This document shows positions 1 through 9,600 of a DNA stretch of 34,588 nucleotides, piece after piece. This stretch comes from Baffinella frigidus (taxonomy: Eukaryota; Cryptophyceae; Cryptomonadales; Baffinellaceae). Position numbers and translations under genes: made by a program. The notes beneath the pieces are model-generated. The model was not told the DNA's origin. It saw nothing but the letters and a program-made list of their open reading frames with translations, and did not search any database. The DNA lies in contig MU646409.1 of NCBI GenBank assembly GCA_026770585.1, forward strand, positions 772,049 to 806,636. The letters are read 5' to 3'. Position 1 is the first letter of the stretch, and every line of letters begins with the position of its first letter.

Positions 1-22
1 GGGGGGGGGGGGGGGGGGGGGG
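1..22. repeat. Homopolymer G run at the left edge
   Basis: The first 22 bases are all G and directly abut coding sequence of the minus-strand gene. The run may be a real poly-C tract on the minus strand or an artefact at a contig end. It hides the continuation of the last visible exon. Confidence 0.9.
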
Positions 23-95
23 TTGCCTCGAGGGCAGAGGCATCGATCATGGCCTCGGAGTTGAAGCCGTAGGGGTCCGCTTTCTTGTCTCCATC
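23..95 (-). CDS. Exon of coiled-coil gene (last visible, truncated)
   Basis: The exon follows an acceptor AACAG and starts in phase 0, matching the phase-0 end of the exon at 314-256. It encodes DGDKKADPYGFNSEAMIDAS and then a few more residues before running into the poly-G edge, so the gene continues outside the window. The composition is acidic and polar. Confidence 0.65.
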
Positions 96-3000
96 CTGTT
101 TTTCCACCGGCCGGTCTTTGTGTCAACATACACAACAGCTTTGCAAACGAGCAGCTTTCTTCAAGCACTCGAATCTCGCATACCCACGGCAGAGCCCGGT
201 TTGATGGGCGATCGCACGGAGGCAACGTGATGGACCCTGGCTGTTGCGTGCGTACCTTGGTCGAGAGAGTGATGGCTGAGGAGCTGGAGGGCGACTCTGG
301 TTCCACTTTCTCAACTGCCATCACCATCCATCCCAGCAGGCGCTCCGTGTCAGCTCAGTTCTAGAATGTTCTAGAACTTTCGATCGGCTCAGCCTGCAAC
401 ACAGACAACGTGCCAGCCATGGAACGAGACACACAACATCCAGATGCTGCTGTCTTCAACCCCATCCTCGAACGTGAGTGTCTCGTGTTTCAAAGTAGCG
501 GTTGGGCATTGAGTTGACGATGGATGTGGATTTGATGGGACATGGGACGCTCGGTGCTCGTGTGGAGGATGGGAGTTGTCGGTGTGGATGGAAGGGACGG
601 GAAGGGCGACACAAGACACTCAGGAAGGCAAGGGGGAACGCAAGACGTTCTCGAGAAGGGCATGGAAGGGGAACACACGGCATTCGAGGAGCAGGCGCGG
701 GTCGTTATCGTCAGACACAACTGCCTCTGTTCCCAGGCATGCCTGCTCCCCCGCCAGGCCCTGTCACCGAATCCTCCCACACCGTGTGTAGCGGAGCACA
801 CGCCACAGCTGGTGGTCGCTCTGCCTGTCTGTCGGGAGACCAAGGAATGCACCCTCCTGATGGGGTGTGCCACCCTCATGGTGTGGCCAGGGTATCGGGC
901 ATGTCGGGTGGTTCGAAGCGTCTCGTAACTGCTAGGGGATGGCGAGAGCGCGGGTGGTGGGGATGGGTTCGGTGAAGAGAGCGCGGGTGGGGGGTAGGGT
1001 CATGTTCGGTGAGGAGAGAGAGGTTTTTTGGGGGGGGGGCTAGGGACCTGATCGGTCATGGCCAGGGCCTCATCCAGGAGCTCGCAGGCAGTTGTCGCCA
1101 GGTTCAGCGTCGTCTTGATCACCTGTCCGCCCCCACCACCAGAGCACATCACCACCACTCGCCTCACCGCACAACCTCCGCAAATCACCACCACTGGCCC
1201 CTGCGCGGCAGGGCACAGATCATGACATGTGCGGGAAAGCAGGGGAGGAGGACAGACGTTCTCGGGGCGGTGTTCGGCGATCCTGGCAAGTTCCTCCTCC
1301 GTGAATGCCACGCCTGCTCACCAACACCTCTCCCGCTTCAACTTTCCATCTCATCTGCAAGTTCCTCTGTGTGCCCCCCCCCCCACACACAAAGACATGA
1401 TGCGCCGTGCTCGACTGACTTGACTGCATCCTGCCACGCTCACGCCACACCCAGCCCCGGCGTGACGGTGCTCCACTCCAATCCAACTCCAATTCATGCC
1501 ACCTCCATTCACCGAATAATAGGGTGGGGGGGAGGGAAGGAGGGAGGGAGGGAGGGAGGGAGGGAGGGAGGGACGCAGAGAGGGGGCATGGGGTGCGGGT
1601 GCCGTGATCAGGAGTAGCACCAGCATCGTCACCACTCGCGCCAGGCTCCCCAGAGTGCGCGGGAATGGAGCGAACATCGCCGCCAGTCATCGCTTTCTCC
1701 TGCTCCAGGGTGGTTCAGCAGGCGCCTGGTCAGGCCAGACACTGCAGGTAGCGGGTGGTGTGCGGGCGACTGCTGCAGAGGGTGCAGCCAAGGGTACCCG
1801 GCGCCGCGGGGGGATGCACCGCACCCTCGCCGCGGAGATGCTGCACCTACCAAGCTACGCCCGCGGGTGGGCAGCAGGGAGGGGTAGAGGCGGGGGGTGG
1901 GGGGGGATGCCTGGGCCAGCGCGCCTTGCAACGCCCGCTCGCGCATCTGTTGCACCTGCGACCGACCAACACTCCCAACATGAGGTGCGCCTGCCGCGGT
2001 CATCGCTCGATTGCTCCCGCCCGCTCACGGTCCTTGCAGTGCACACGGCACACGCGCAAGGTGCAGGGCTGCAGGTCAAGAGGGAGACTTCCCCCGCCTG
2101 GACCCGGAAATGCACCCCAACGGTCTTGGCCGGGCAGAGGCTGGGGTGAACATGCCGCCCCCCGCAAGGGCAACACGCCCCCACACGCAAGCAGGTGCCT
2201 CGAGCATGCCAGAACGAGAGAAAGACAAGGGTATGTACCTGATTGAGCATCTGGGTTTCGCGTCTTGTCATTTCATCTTCGAACATCTGGAGTTGGCGTT
2301 CCAGCGTCATCACGCGCAGTCTGAACCTGCGCCCCCACCCCACCTTCCCGTGAGCACCGAGGAGGTGAGCCAGGATGCAGTGAGCAGTGGAGGTCACCAT
2401 CCCGACACCAGAGGTGGCCCAGGCACCAGAGGGTCACACGCCAGCAGAGGAGGTGAGAGCAGGACACCCCCGGGATGCAGCACGCCACGCGCCCGCCTGG
2501 GGGGGCGGGCGTCGAGGCACGGGCGTCCTCGCTAGCTACCACGCCAGACGGCACGATGGCAGACGCACGGAGGCGCTGGCAGGCGGTGACAGGTGATGAG
2601 TACCCGTCGATGCGAGCGTCGGCCGTCTTCAAGTCCTCCTCCATCCTCGCTTTCTCCTTGAGCATCACCTCCATCTGCCATCCGGAGGACGGTCAACCCC
2701 ACACGGCACGCCTTGTTGAGTCGACAAACGCACAGCGCGTCGAGTCGGCAGCAGGCACGTGTCGGCACCCGACGGACGGCAGCCAACGCCTCACGCGCCA
2801 CAATTCTTCCTCGTGGCACCACCACCCATCGAAACTTTCGAAACATTGCAGCGCATTCCCAGGAGGAGTGTGCATCGTCGACGCGCAAGCAAGTGCCCTA
2901 CGAGTGTGGCTGGCCGTGCGAGGAGGACAGGGATTGTGCGGTGGGAGGATGAGTGAGGGAGGGGGACCCGGGCTTCGAGGGCCTGAGCGCGCGAATGGAC

Positions 3001-5948
3001 CACGGCCGCCGTGCTCGAGAGGCGGCTCGACGCGAGGAGGTGCGGCGTCCGCGTGAACTCGAAGCCACTGCTCTCCCCCGCCAGGTCCGAGGGCACCACA
3101 TCTTGGTAGATCGCCGCGGCGAGGTCGTCGCGGATGCGCTTGAGAACATCGGAGAACGCACCCACCTCGCTGCCGCACGCCAGCCGCCCCAGCAGCGCCA
3201 GCGACACTGCCAGACACCGTCAGGTAGGGTCAGTGCCGCGAGCGATCATCCAGGGTGAGGCAGGGTGAGTGGTGCGAGCGATCATCGAGGGTGAGGCAGG
3301 GTGAGTGCCGCGAGCGAACAACGCCTGCGAGGAGCACTCCTGCGCGGCCGCCACGCCCGGCCGGGGACACACGGCAAGACATTTCACGGCTGAGACACGC
3401 GGGAGCACAGGGGGCGCCCCGGAGAGGCAAGGGCGAGGGTGCGCGGCATCACGGGACAGACAGACAGACACGGGAGGGGGCCTCGCCAGCGGCGCGAAAG
3501 ACTTCGATTCCATGACCCTCCCCGGGCCGCGCGTCGTCCCCCTGCAACCAACCCAACACCAACATCGTTACTCCCCCACCAAACACCAACATCGTTACTC
3601 CCCCACCAAACACCACCATCGTTACTCCTCCAACTCCAGTGTGTTGATCCGAATTTGAATCGAGTGGCAGCGGTTTGCACAAGTCGAAAAGGAAGCGGCA
3701 GGAGTGCCTGACCTGGTCCTCCCGGGAGCCCTCAGCAGCGTTCACTTCAGCGAGTTTGGTGGCCGCGTAGTTATGGGCAGACCGAAACTCAGAACTCTCG
3801 CGCGCAAAGCCCCCGGTCCATCTCCCCATCCAGGCCTTGGCTTCGTCGGCGGACATGTTGCTCGGCAGTGAATTGAGAGACCCGACGCCTGCTCGCGTGC
3901 CAAGCAGCGTCATCACGTCAGTAGCGTGCCACGGTGCTCATCGCCACCAGCCTCGCCTGTGGGTATCTAGGCTGTAAGGGCACGCGGGGCTTGCAGCGTT
4001 GACATGAGGCACGCAATGCTGGTGGACCACGGGTCGAGTGCGCACCACGCGCTGAGAAGCAGCGCAGCGCTGGGTGCCAAGCCCTGGGTGCAAAGGTGCG
4101 AGGCGGTGCAGCACAGGGAGGGGGGGGGTACCACGCGATGCAAGTTGGTCGATGGTTCCCATTGAGGGCCGCGGGCCTGCGCCAGACCAGGAGGCCAGGA
4201 TGCCACTCACTGTCAGCCACCCGTCATTGCCTGCCTGCCTGCCTGCCTTCCTGCCCTTCTGCCTGCTCGCTTGCTTGCCTGCCTGACTGCCTGCCTGACT
4301 GACTCACTCACTCGTCGCCACACGCCGCAGCGCCACTGCTATACCACACCACACGCACAGTGGCATGGTGATTCGGGGAAGGGCATCTGGGTGGCGCGCT
4401 GCGAAACGAAGCATGGCCTGGTAGGGGAGTAGCGTACCAGTGTGGGGCATCGGAAGCGAGAGCCCGATCGAGTTGGTCTCGAATGCGGCCGTCTCGTTCG
4501 CGGGGGGAACCTGCCACCGAAAGCCATTACTGCCTGCCATGCGCCTCTGGTGTGTGCCACGCTGCATCACGCTGCGTGTGTGTCATGCTAGAACACGGTG
4601 GCTGGCGAGAGTGAGGAGCGCGGGAAGGCAAGGAGGGCAAGTTACTGATAGGATCGAGGAAGCCAGGCGGCCTTTCCCCCCCGTGCGTCCACTGCGTTTT
4701 CTGCCCATCGTGGATGGCGGCCTGCCCAGGTGTGGCAGCGCATGCCGAGTCACTCTTCGCCCCAACAGTCCACGCAATCAGTGCTGTCTCTTGCGAACAT
4801 GCATCCCGCACTGCGAGTCCCGGGGAGGCAGGGAGGGAGGGGAGGCGCACGTTTCATTGTTGATGAAGATCATGGAACGAGGGGACATTCGACTGCCCGG
4901 GCGGCTGCCCCCTGCTCTCCGGGAAGCAGGTTGGTGTCTGCCGGTGGTTGCCGGTGCTTGCCGGTGCTTTCTGAAAGAACCCTCTTCTGCAAACCAACAA
5001 ACCGCGAGTAAAATACGGGAGACACCCTAGAATGTGTTGCAAACATTCATGCCGTTCGTTCCCCCAGAAATGCCCGTTCGACAGTACCCCCACGTCGTGG
5101 GATAATATTGCAACAGCGGGAGGTGATGGGCCCCAGGCAGGCAAGGCAGCAAGCACCGTAGTCGTCCGGAGTACCCGCACGAACTGAACTGCCAGGAGTG
5201 CCGACGCGAAACCCCCCGTCGCCCCCCCATCGAGCACCCCCGCCGACACCCCCGGAGCTCCGCCCCGCTGGCCACGACGCGTCGCCCCCCCAATCCGGGG
5301 CGGTGGCCGGGCGGTGGTCGTTTTGCAGATCGTGGGAGCGCTCCGCCGCCTCTGCTTCCATTCCATGCGAGCGAGCGAGCCTTCAGATCTCAATCAAGGC
5401 CTCCAATGCGTCCCAGCGATCTACCAGTGGCCCTGCGTTGTTGCACCCTTGCTGCCCAGTCATCAACGGGGTCGGGGCTGAAAGCCAAGCTGCCGTGGGG
5501 AGGGGAATGAGCACCGGCCGACTGGTGCATTGACGTCGACTCGGGCCTCCTGCGTGACGAGCTCAGATGTTCCTCGGTGGCGGGGATGCGTGACCCTGAG
5601 CGAAGCTGATCCCGCGGCGGCCCGCGGCCATCCAGCTGCTCAGACCAAGACCCTTGGTCTTGGTCTTGGTCGTGCGTGTCCGGAAACTGCCGCCTCGCCA
5701 GCATCGCTGCCAAATCGTCGCGAGACAGCTGTAAGCGTTTGCAGCCGCGCCCGCCAGATTCGGGGGGTGGCGCAACCTGGTCCTGGGCCAGGTGCTGTGG
5801 GATGCGCTTCTACAGTCAAAAATTTGCACATGTGGGGCTTGAGATGGAGGGCGGCCAGGTGAGGATGGGTACCTTTGGTGGTGATGTTCATTGAGTGTCC
5901 CGAGCCAGAGCGGCGGACAGGTTCTCTGAATGACATTGAATTGACGAC
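23..5948 (-). CDS. Multi-exon coiled-coil protein of unknown function, 3' end outside window
   Basis: This is the overall span of a minus-strand gene; its exons are listed separately. From 4510 down to 1048, eleven exons join with GT-AG borders and matching codon phase. Two more join at 314-256 and 95-23. The link across 1047-315 and the 5' end above 4511 are unresolved. I do not recognise the family. In protein order the visible parts are a hydrophobic-rich segment, an Ala-rich helical segment, a region containing FSDVLKRIRDDLAAAIY, a coiled coil of about 60-75 residues (EVMLKEKARMEEDL, RVMTLERQLQMFEDEMTRR, VQQMRERALQ), a Pro-rich linker, further helices (FTEEELARIAEHR, LATTACELLDEALAMTD) and a Ser-rich tail. 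The pattern suggests a structural, cytoskeletal or ciliary protein, but that is inference. Its introns carry minisatellites. It diverges from the AIR9-like gene. Confidence 0.7.
256..314 (-). CDS. Exon of coiled-coil gene, Ser-rich
   Basis: The exon lies between acceptor TGGCAG and donor GTACGC. It begins with 2 bases finishing a split codon and ends in phase 0. It encodes EKVEPESPSSSSAITLSTK. The upstream partner must end in phase 1 and was not found. Confidence 0.6.
315..1047 (-). other. Unresolved intron or exon region of coiled-coil gene
   Basis: At least one exon should lie here, because the flanking exons end in phase 0 and begin in phase 2-completing form. A possible small exon is at about 700-740 on the minus strand (reads LCLTITTRACSSNA between AG and GT), but I could not connect it. 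A palindromic TTCTAGAA-type motif, tctagaatgttctaga, lies at 360-375. Confidence 0.4.
1048..1122 (-). CDS. Exon of coiled-coil gene, helical
   Basis: A phase 0-0 exon of 25 codons between acceptor GGACAG and donor GTCCCT. It encodes an amphipathic helix including TTACELLDEALAMTDQ. The preceding exon (1313-1258) ends in phase 0, so the join is consistent. Confidence 0.75.
1258..1313 (-). CDS. Exon of coiled-coil gene
   Basis: The exon begins with 2 bases that complete a Gly codon from the previous exon and then reads VAFTEEELARIAEHRPEN to a phase-0 donor GTCTGT. The acceptor is GAGCAG. Phase agrees on both sides. Confidence 0.75.
1535..1572. repeat. GGGA microsatellite
   Basis: The sequence repeats ggga or ggag about nine times, inside an intron of the minus-strand gene. 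A read-through Pro/Ser repeat frame on the minus strand is a by-product of this tract. Confidence 0.9.
1633..1699 (-). CDS. Exon of coiled-coil gene
   Basis: Acceptor GGAGCAG, then EKAMTGGDVRSIPAHSGEPG and two more codons, ending in phase 1 at donor GTGACG. It joins in phase to the exon at 1313. The intron between them contains a GGGA microsatellite at about 1535-1572. Confidence 0.7.
1851..1955 (-). CDS. Exon of coiled-coil gene, end of coiled coil and Pro-rich linker
   Basis: A phase 0-0 exon of 35 codons. It opens with VQQMRERALQGALAQA, continuing the heptad pattern of the previous exon, and ends in a Pro/Leu-rich linker before donor GTAGGT. An earlier donor would be possible only without GT, so this end is preferred. 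Confidence 0.65.
2239..2326 (-). CDS. Exon of coiled-coil gene, core of coiled coil
   Basis: The exon starts with 1 base completing a Gly codon split with the exon at 2674-2604. It then reads 29 codons including MTLERQLQMFEDEMTRR to donor GTACAT in phase 0. Leucine and methionine fall at heptad spacing among many charged residues, as in a two-stranded coiled coil. Confidence 0.85.
2604..2674 (-). CDS. Exon of coiled-coil gene, start of coiled coil
   Basis: Acceptor GGCAG, then MEVMLKEKARMEEDLKTADA and three more codons, ending in phase 2 at donor GTACTC. The phase fits the next exon exactly. Confidence 0.85.
3001..3206 (-). CDS. Exon of coiled-coil gene
   Basis: Acceptor TCTGGCAG, then 2 bases finishing a Leu codon and 68 codons. 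Key stretches are SLALLGRLACGSEVGAF, SDVLKRIRDDLAAAIYQDVV and ESSGFEFTRTPHLLASS. Two phase-0 donors are possible, after 3001 or after 2968, so the 3' border is uncertain by 33 bases. I could not assign the domain. Confidence 0.75.
3232..3317. repeat. 36-bp tandem repeat in intron
   Basis: Units starting at 3232, 3268 and 3304 share the core gcgagcgatcat followed by agggtgaggcagggtgagt. There are two full copies and a partial third. The repeat is in an intron of the minus-strand gene. Confidence 0.85.
3472..3541 (-). CDS. Exon of coiled-coil gene
   Basis: Acceptor TTGCAG, then 23 codons including RPGEGHGIEVFRAAGEAPS, ending in phase 1 at donor GTGTCT. It joins in phase to the exons on both sides, at 3713 and 3206. 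Confidence 0.7.
3556..3632. repeat. 27-bp tandem repeat in intron
   Basis: Three copies, starting at 3556, 3583 and 3610, of a unit beginning acaccaacatcgttactccc. The third copy has a few changes. The repeat lies in an intron of the minus-strand gene. Confidence 0.9.
3713..3888 (-). CDS. Exon of coiled-coil gene, Ala-rich helical
   Basis: The exon starts with 2 bases completing a Gly codon, then has 58 codons to donor GTCAGG in phase 0. It includes NMSADEAKAWMGRWTGGF and HNYAATKLAEVNAAEG. Acceptor is GAGCAG and the phase match is exact with both neighbours. Confidence 0.8.
4132..4209 (-). CDS. Exon of coiled-coil gene
   Basis: The exon completes a split ATG codon (A from the previous exon, TG here). 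It then reads SGILASWSGAGPRPSMGTID and five more codons, ending in phase 1 at donor GTACCC. Acceptor is CTGACAG. Confidence 0.75.
4226..4310. repeat. CCTG-type microsatellite in intron
   Basis: A run of cctg, cttg and gact tetramers occupies most of the short intron between the exons ending at 4312 and starting at 4209. Confidence 0.85.
4312..4510 (-). CDS. Exon of coiled-coil gene
   Basis: Acceptor GGCAG, then 66 codons in phase 0 ending in phase 1 at the strong donor GTGAGTG. It includes PPANETAAFETNSIGLSLP, TLLPYQAMLRFAARHPDALP and the hydrophobic stretch LCVWCGIAVALRRV. This is the most upstream exon whose phase chain is secure. Confidence 0.75.
5046..5728 (-). CDS. Candidate 5' exons of coiled-coil gene, frame unresolved
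   Basis: The region after acceptor CTTACAG (exon start 5728) is open in more than one frame on the minus strand. One frame reads LSRDDLAAMLARRQFPDTHD and stays open to donor GTAGAT at 5424. Another, phase-compatible with the exon at 5948-5873, reads AVSRRFGSDAGEAAVSGHA and may end at 5652. A further candidate exon near 5340-5160 begins EAAERSHDLQNDHRPATAPD. I cannot choose between these models. Confidence 0.35.
5873..5948 (-). CDS. Candidate first coding exon of coiled-coil gene
   Basis: The frame contains an ATG at 5936 (reads MSFREPVRRSGSGHSMNITT) and ends in phase 1 at donor GTACCC. An acceptor-like CTTGCAG precedes it at 5955-5949, so the start could lie in a further upstream exon. The assignment as first exon is inference. 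Confidence 0.4.
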
Positions 5949-6268
5949 CTGCAAGAGGACCTATCTGCCAAAGACCCTCCAAGGCCACAGACGCGAAGAT
6001 TCTTTGGAGTGGGGGTGAGATTGAGGGAGAAAGACTGAAAGAGTAGGGATGGAGGGGAAGGAAATAACGGACTAGCCGCAAACAAGGCGTCGAAGGGGGG
6101 CGTTCCTGCCCAGTTATTGGAGCCATTACCTTGTTCTTGGAGCCGTTTGTCAACTTTTGGCTGAGATGGCCCTGGGCTCTTGCATAACCTGAGGAGATTG
6201 ACTTTTGAAATGCACCCCCTTCCCAGTCTTCGTGGGGCTGGGAAGAGAGGGGGTGCAACAAAGACTCA
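5949..6268. promoter_or_regulatory. Divergent intergenic region, possible bidirectional promoter
   Basis: About 320 bases separate the apparent start of the minus-strand gene from the ATG of the AIR9-like gene. I see no convincing TATA box or other motif. A weakly self-complementary stretch lies at 6216-6255 (accccctt and agggggtgc). The role follows only from the head-to-head arrangement. Confidence 0.3.
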
Positions 6269-6640
6269 ATGGCGGCGCCCCCGAAAGCAAAGCAGCGGGA
6301 GAAGCCGTGGGAAAGCCGCGGGGCGTCCGCCGCCCGGCTGACGTCGCAGCGTATTTCAAGATTTGCCCTTTCCAATTCTGCAGAAGGAGAGGACATTGCG
6401 AGGAGGCGAGAGGTGAAACCTCCGAGTCTTCAGCAGGTGCGGGACGGATGGGACAACACGCCAACGAAGTCGACCAGCAGGGGTCCGAAGGGCTCCAAGG
6501 TCTCACCCGTAGCGAATGGACATGCCCACCGACCTACGCAGCTCTCAAAGCTCCGCGCCGAGATCGGGCAACGAGGTCGCTTGGAAAATGCTGCCAAGGC
6601 TACAAGTGTCTCACACGAAACGGCACCGACCGGCACGCAG
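6269..6640 (+). CDS. AIR9: AIR9-like gene, probable exon 1 (basic N-terminus)
   Basis: An ATG in good context starts 124 codons that end in phase 0 at donor GTCCAC; reading on would give a stop at 6662. The product begins MAAPPKAKQREKPWESRG and is rich in Lys/Arg, Ser, Thr and Pro, like the microtubule-binding N-terminus of AIR9. If unspliced it would be a separate 131-residue basic protein. The next exon joining it to the LRR part was not found. Confidence 0.5.
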
Positions 6641-9600
6641 GTCCACCCGGTCTCTAATTCTTAAGGGCCTTGCGGATTGATTCGACCCCGCCATAGCCGG
6701 ACATTTCGCCCTTTCGTGGAGTCTAGGGGGTATGCGAGTTATCCCAAAGAGGAATGCGCTGACATACCCTGGACCTTCAGTCAATCAGACAAGCAAAGGT
6801 GCGGCTTCACAGAATCCGGCTGTGCAGCAGACTCAAAGAAAGGCCTGAAGAAAGCCAAACGAACACCAGAAAGAAAGTGGGTGTGCAAGTGAGGTCTCCC
6901 CCAATGTAGAATGAGTCAACCTTCAAGTGTCAGTACGTCAAACTCAACACCAATGAAGGCGTCAGACGACGAAAGCAAAAAATCGCAAAGCAGCGAGTGT
7001 AACCCTCCACGCCTTTCCATAACGCTCCTTTCTCTTCCCCATCCCCCCGCACTCGGCGTCTAGGTTTGAGTTCTCCACCCTTTCCCTCACATATCCCCGC
7101 CCCTGTCCACTATCCTCTACCCTCTCCGCCCCTCACTATCCTCGCCACCCCCCCTGCCTCCCTCGTTCGCTCTCCTCCGCCCTCCTCCGCCCTCCCCTAC
7201 CCTCCGTGACTCTCCTCGATCTTGGTCCACCCTCCTCGACTAGACAAAGCGAGTGTCCAAAGTTTCCCAGAATTGGCATGATGGGTGTGGTGTCGCATCC
7301 GCAGGCGGCAAGAGCAAAGCGAGGGGCAGCAACACCGACATCCTGCAACCTCTCGAATCGTCGCCTGGCCGGCGCCTGGCTCCACGCCACGCCTGACACT
7401 TGCTCCGGCCCGCGGCATGTCGACGCGTCCCCACGGTGACTCCTTCTGCCCACCTCCCAAGGGAGCACGCTCGCAGGCCGACACGCAGTCGAGTGTGGGA
7501 CACCTGGCCCCTGAGTGCAGAGTGTCGCCGAGGAATGGTGGTGCTCTCACAGTGCCAGATATGCGGCCCTTCCTCTGCGTTGTAGCCATCTCCAAAGCGC
7601 TCGCTCGCCGTGCCGTGTGCAGAGCAATCTCGGCTTCTCCCGTCGCAATGATCGCAGCAGAAGGATGTTGAATGTGGGGTCTCGCGGTGACATGCGAGGA
7701 CATGCTTGGCACAGGCATGCAGGGGCATCATCATCGCGACCTCTCCCTCAGCCAGCGCTGCACCCCCAGGCTCAACCCCCTATACCGCAAACCCTAAACC
7801 CTAAACCCTAAGCCTTAGAACCCTAAACCTCAATCCCTAAACCATAAACCCTAATCCCTAAGCCCTAAATCATAAACCTTACAGCACCCCTGCACCCCTC
7901 CACCATGTCCCTCTCCGCATCAACCGTGCGCCCTCCTCACCCTCGAAGCGGTGAAGCGTGAATGCTGAAGCCTGGCGGGAGTGGCGGCAGGCGTGGCATC
8001 ACGTGCAGTACCTGTACCTACGCGGGAACCTGCTGAAGCGCCTCTGGGACACGCGCCTCACTCCCGCCCTGGTCCTGCCCCCCCGCCCCCCCGGCAGGCA
8101 GGGCGCGCTGGCTGTTCGTACGAAGCCTCGTCAGTCACGGGCGTGGCAGGCAGCCTGAATCGCGCGATGGGCAACCTTGGTAGCCAGACTGGTCCTCCTC
8201 CCCGCGGGCAGCGCGCTCTTTTTATCCGGCCGGCACTCAGGCGGAAGGAGAGCACTCGTTGTGCGTGGCTCAGAAAGGCTTTCTCCACCCTCGCGACTGC
8301 GCGACGCCCTGCGCGGGAGCGTGGTGTGCTGCCTCGCTGCATCTCACCAACGCTGCTGCTGCCCAGGCCATCGCACGGTGATGCTGTCGACACGATCTGA
8401 CGGTGGGTGGTGCCTCGGGGGCAGGTGGTGCTCGACGTGTCCTTCAACTCTCTCACGTCTCTCGCGCCCCTGGGTACGTCCCCAGGCCCTCTCCTCCCAG
8501 CCTTGCACACATCAAGTGCCAGCCAGCCAGCCAGCCAGCGGCAACGCTCGGACGATGCGCGCTGACCCACGCCCGCCTCGATCAGCGGGGCTCGGGCGGC
8601 TTCGGCACGTGTACGCGAACAGCAACAAGATCTCTTCGATCGACGACCTCCCGCAGCTGACGTGCCTCCGAATCCTGTCTCTCTCGTCGAACAGCATCCC
8701 ATCGCTGCTTGGCCTGGCCCCGCAGCCGGCTCTCGAGGTGCCAGCGTGTGCCCCCTCTGCCCGACCGGCCCGTGTCATCTACGCTGGGCCTGGGTGGTCC
8801 TGCGTACCGGCGGCGCACAGGTTCTCGACGGGACGCGACACACGGCCTTCTGGGCCCTGCTGCTCAGCAGCGGGACTCCCGCGTTCTGCTGGCGCCACCT
8901 CCTTGCGTGCTTGCTTGCTTGCTGCAAGAGAGAGAGCGGCTGCCACCTCACATCTCAAACCTCAGACCTGCAAGTTAAAAGGTGGTCGGTGGTCGGTGGT
9001 CGGTGGTCGGTGATCGGTGGTGGGTGATCGGGCGTGCCCCCCTCGGCAGGTGCTGCTGGCGGGGGCAAACCAAGTCTCGTCTCTCGCAGGGCTGTCCGCG
9101 ACGCCGAACCTGCAGTCTCTGTCTCTGGCCGAGAACCCCGTGGCGTTGGAGCGCCGGTACCGCCTGGCTGTGTTGCTCTCAGCGGCTGCGGGAGGCATGC
9201 TCTCGCTGTCGCGCCTCGACGCGTGCCCGCTCGGGGCAGACGAGCTGGCGCAGGCGCGCACCATGGCCTGGCCTCAACGGTCCCGCCCGCCCCCACCCCC
9301 CCTCCTGCACTCCTGCACCCCCCTCCCCGCCCCTCCCTCCCGAGAGGCTCGGGCACTTGGTCCCAGCTGGCAAGCAAGGCGCAGCAAGCACGGGGGGGGC
9401 TGACCACGGCGCCTGCCGGCACACGGGGAGCAGTCTGGCGGCGCTCTACGGCTGGATGCCCCGCCACATTTCGAGATCATTCGACGAGAGCTTCATGTAC
9501 GTGAACCCCAGCGCATCTGCGTGCCCCCTGCCGGCCCGCCGCCCCTGCCCGCCCCTGCCCGCCCCTAGCAGCGCCTGCCCCCTGGCGCGCCCGGCCTGTC

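Noticed and set aside
1220-1690. Pro/Ser-rich minus-strand protein with repeated LPPS
   Set aside because: The repeat part comes from the intronic GGGA microsatellite. Only the 1699-1633 part is kept as an exon.
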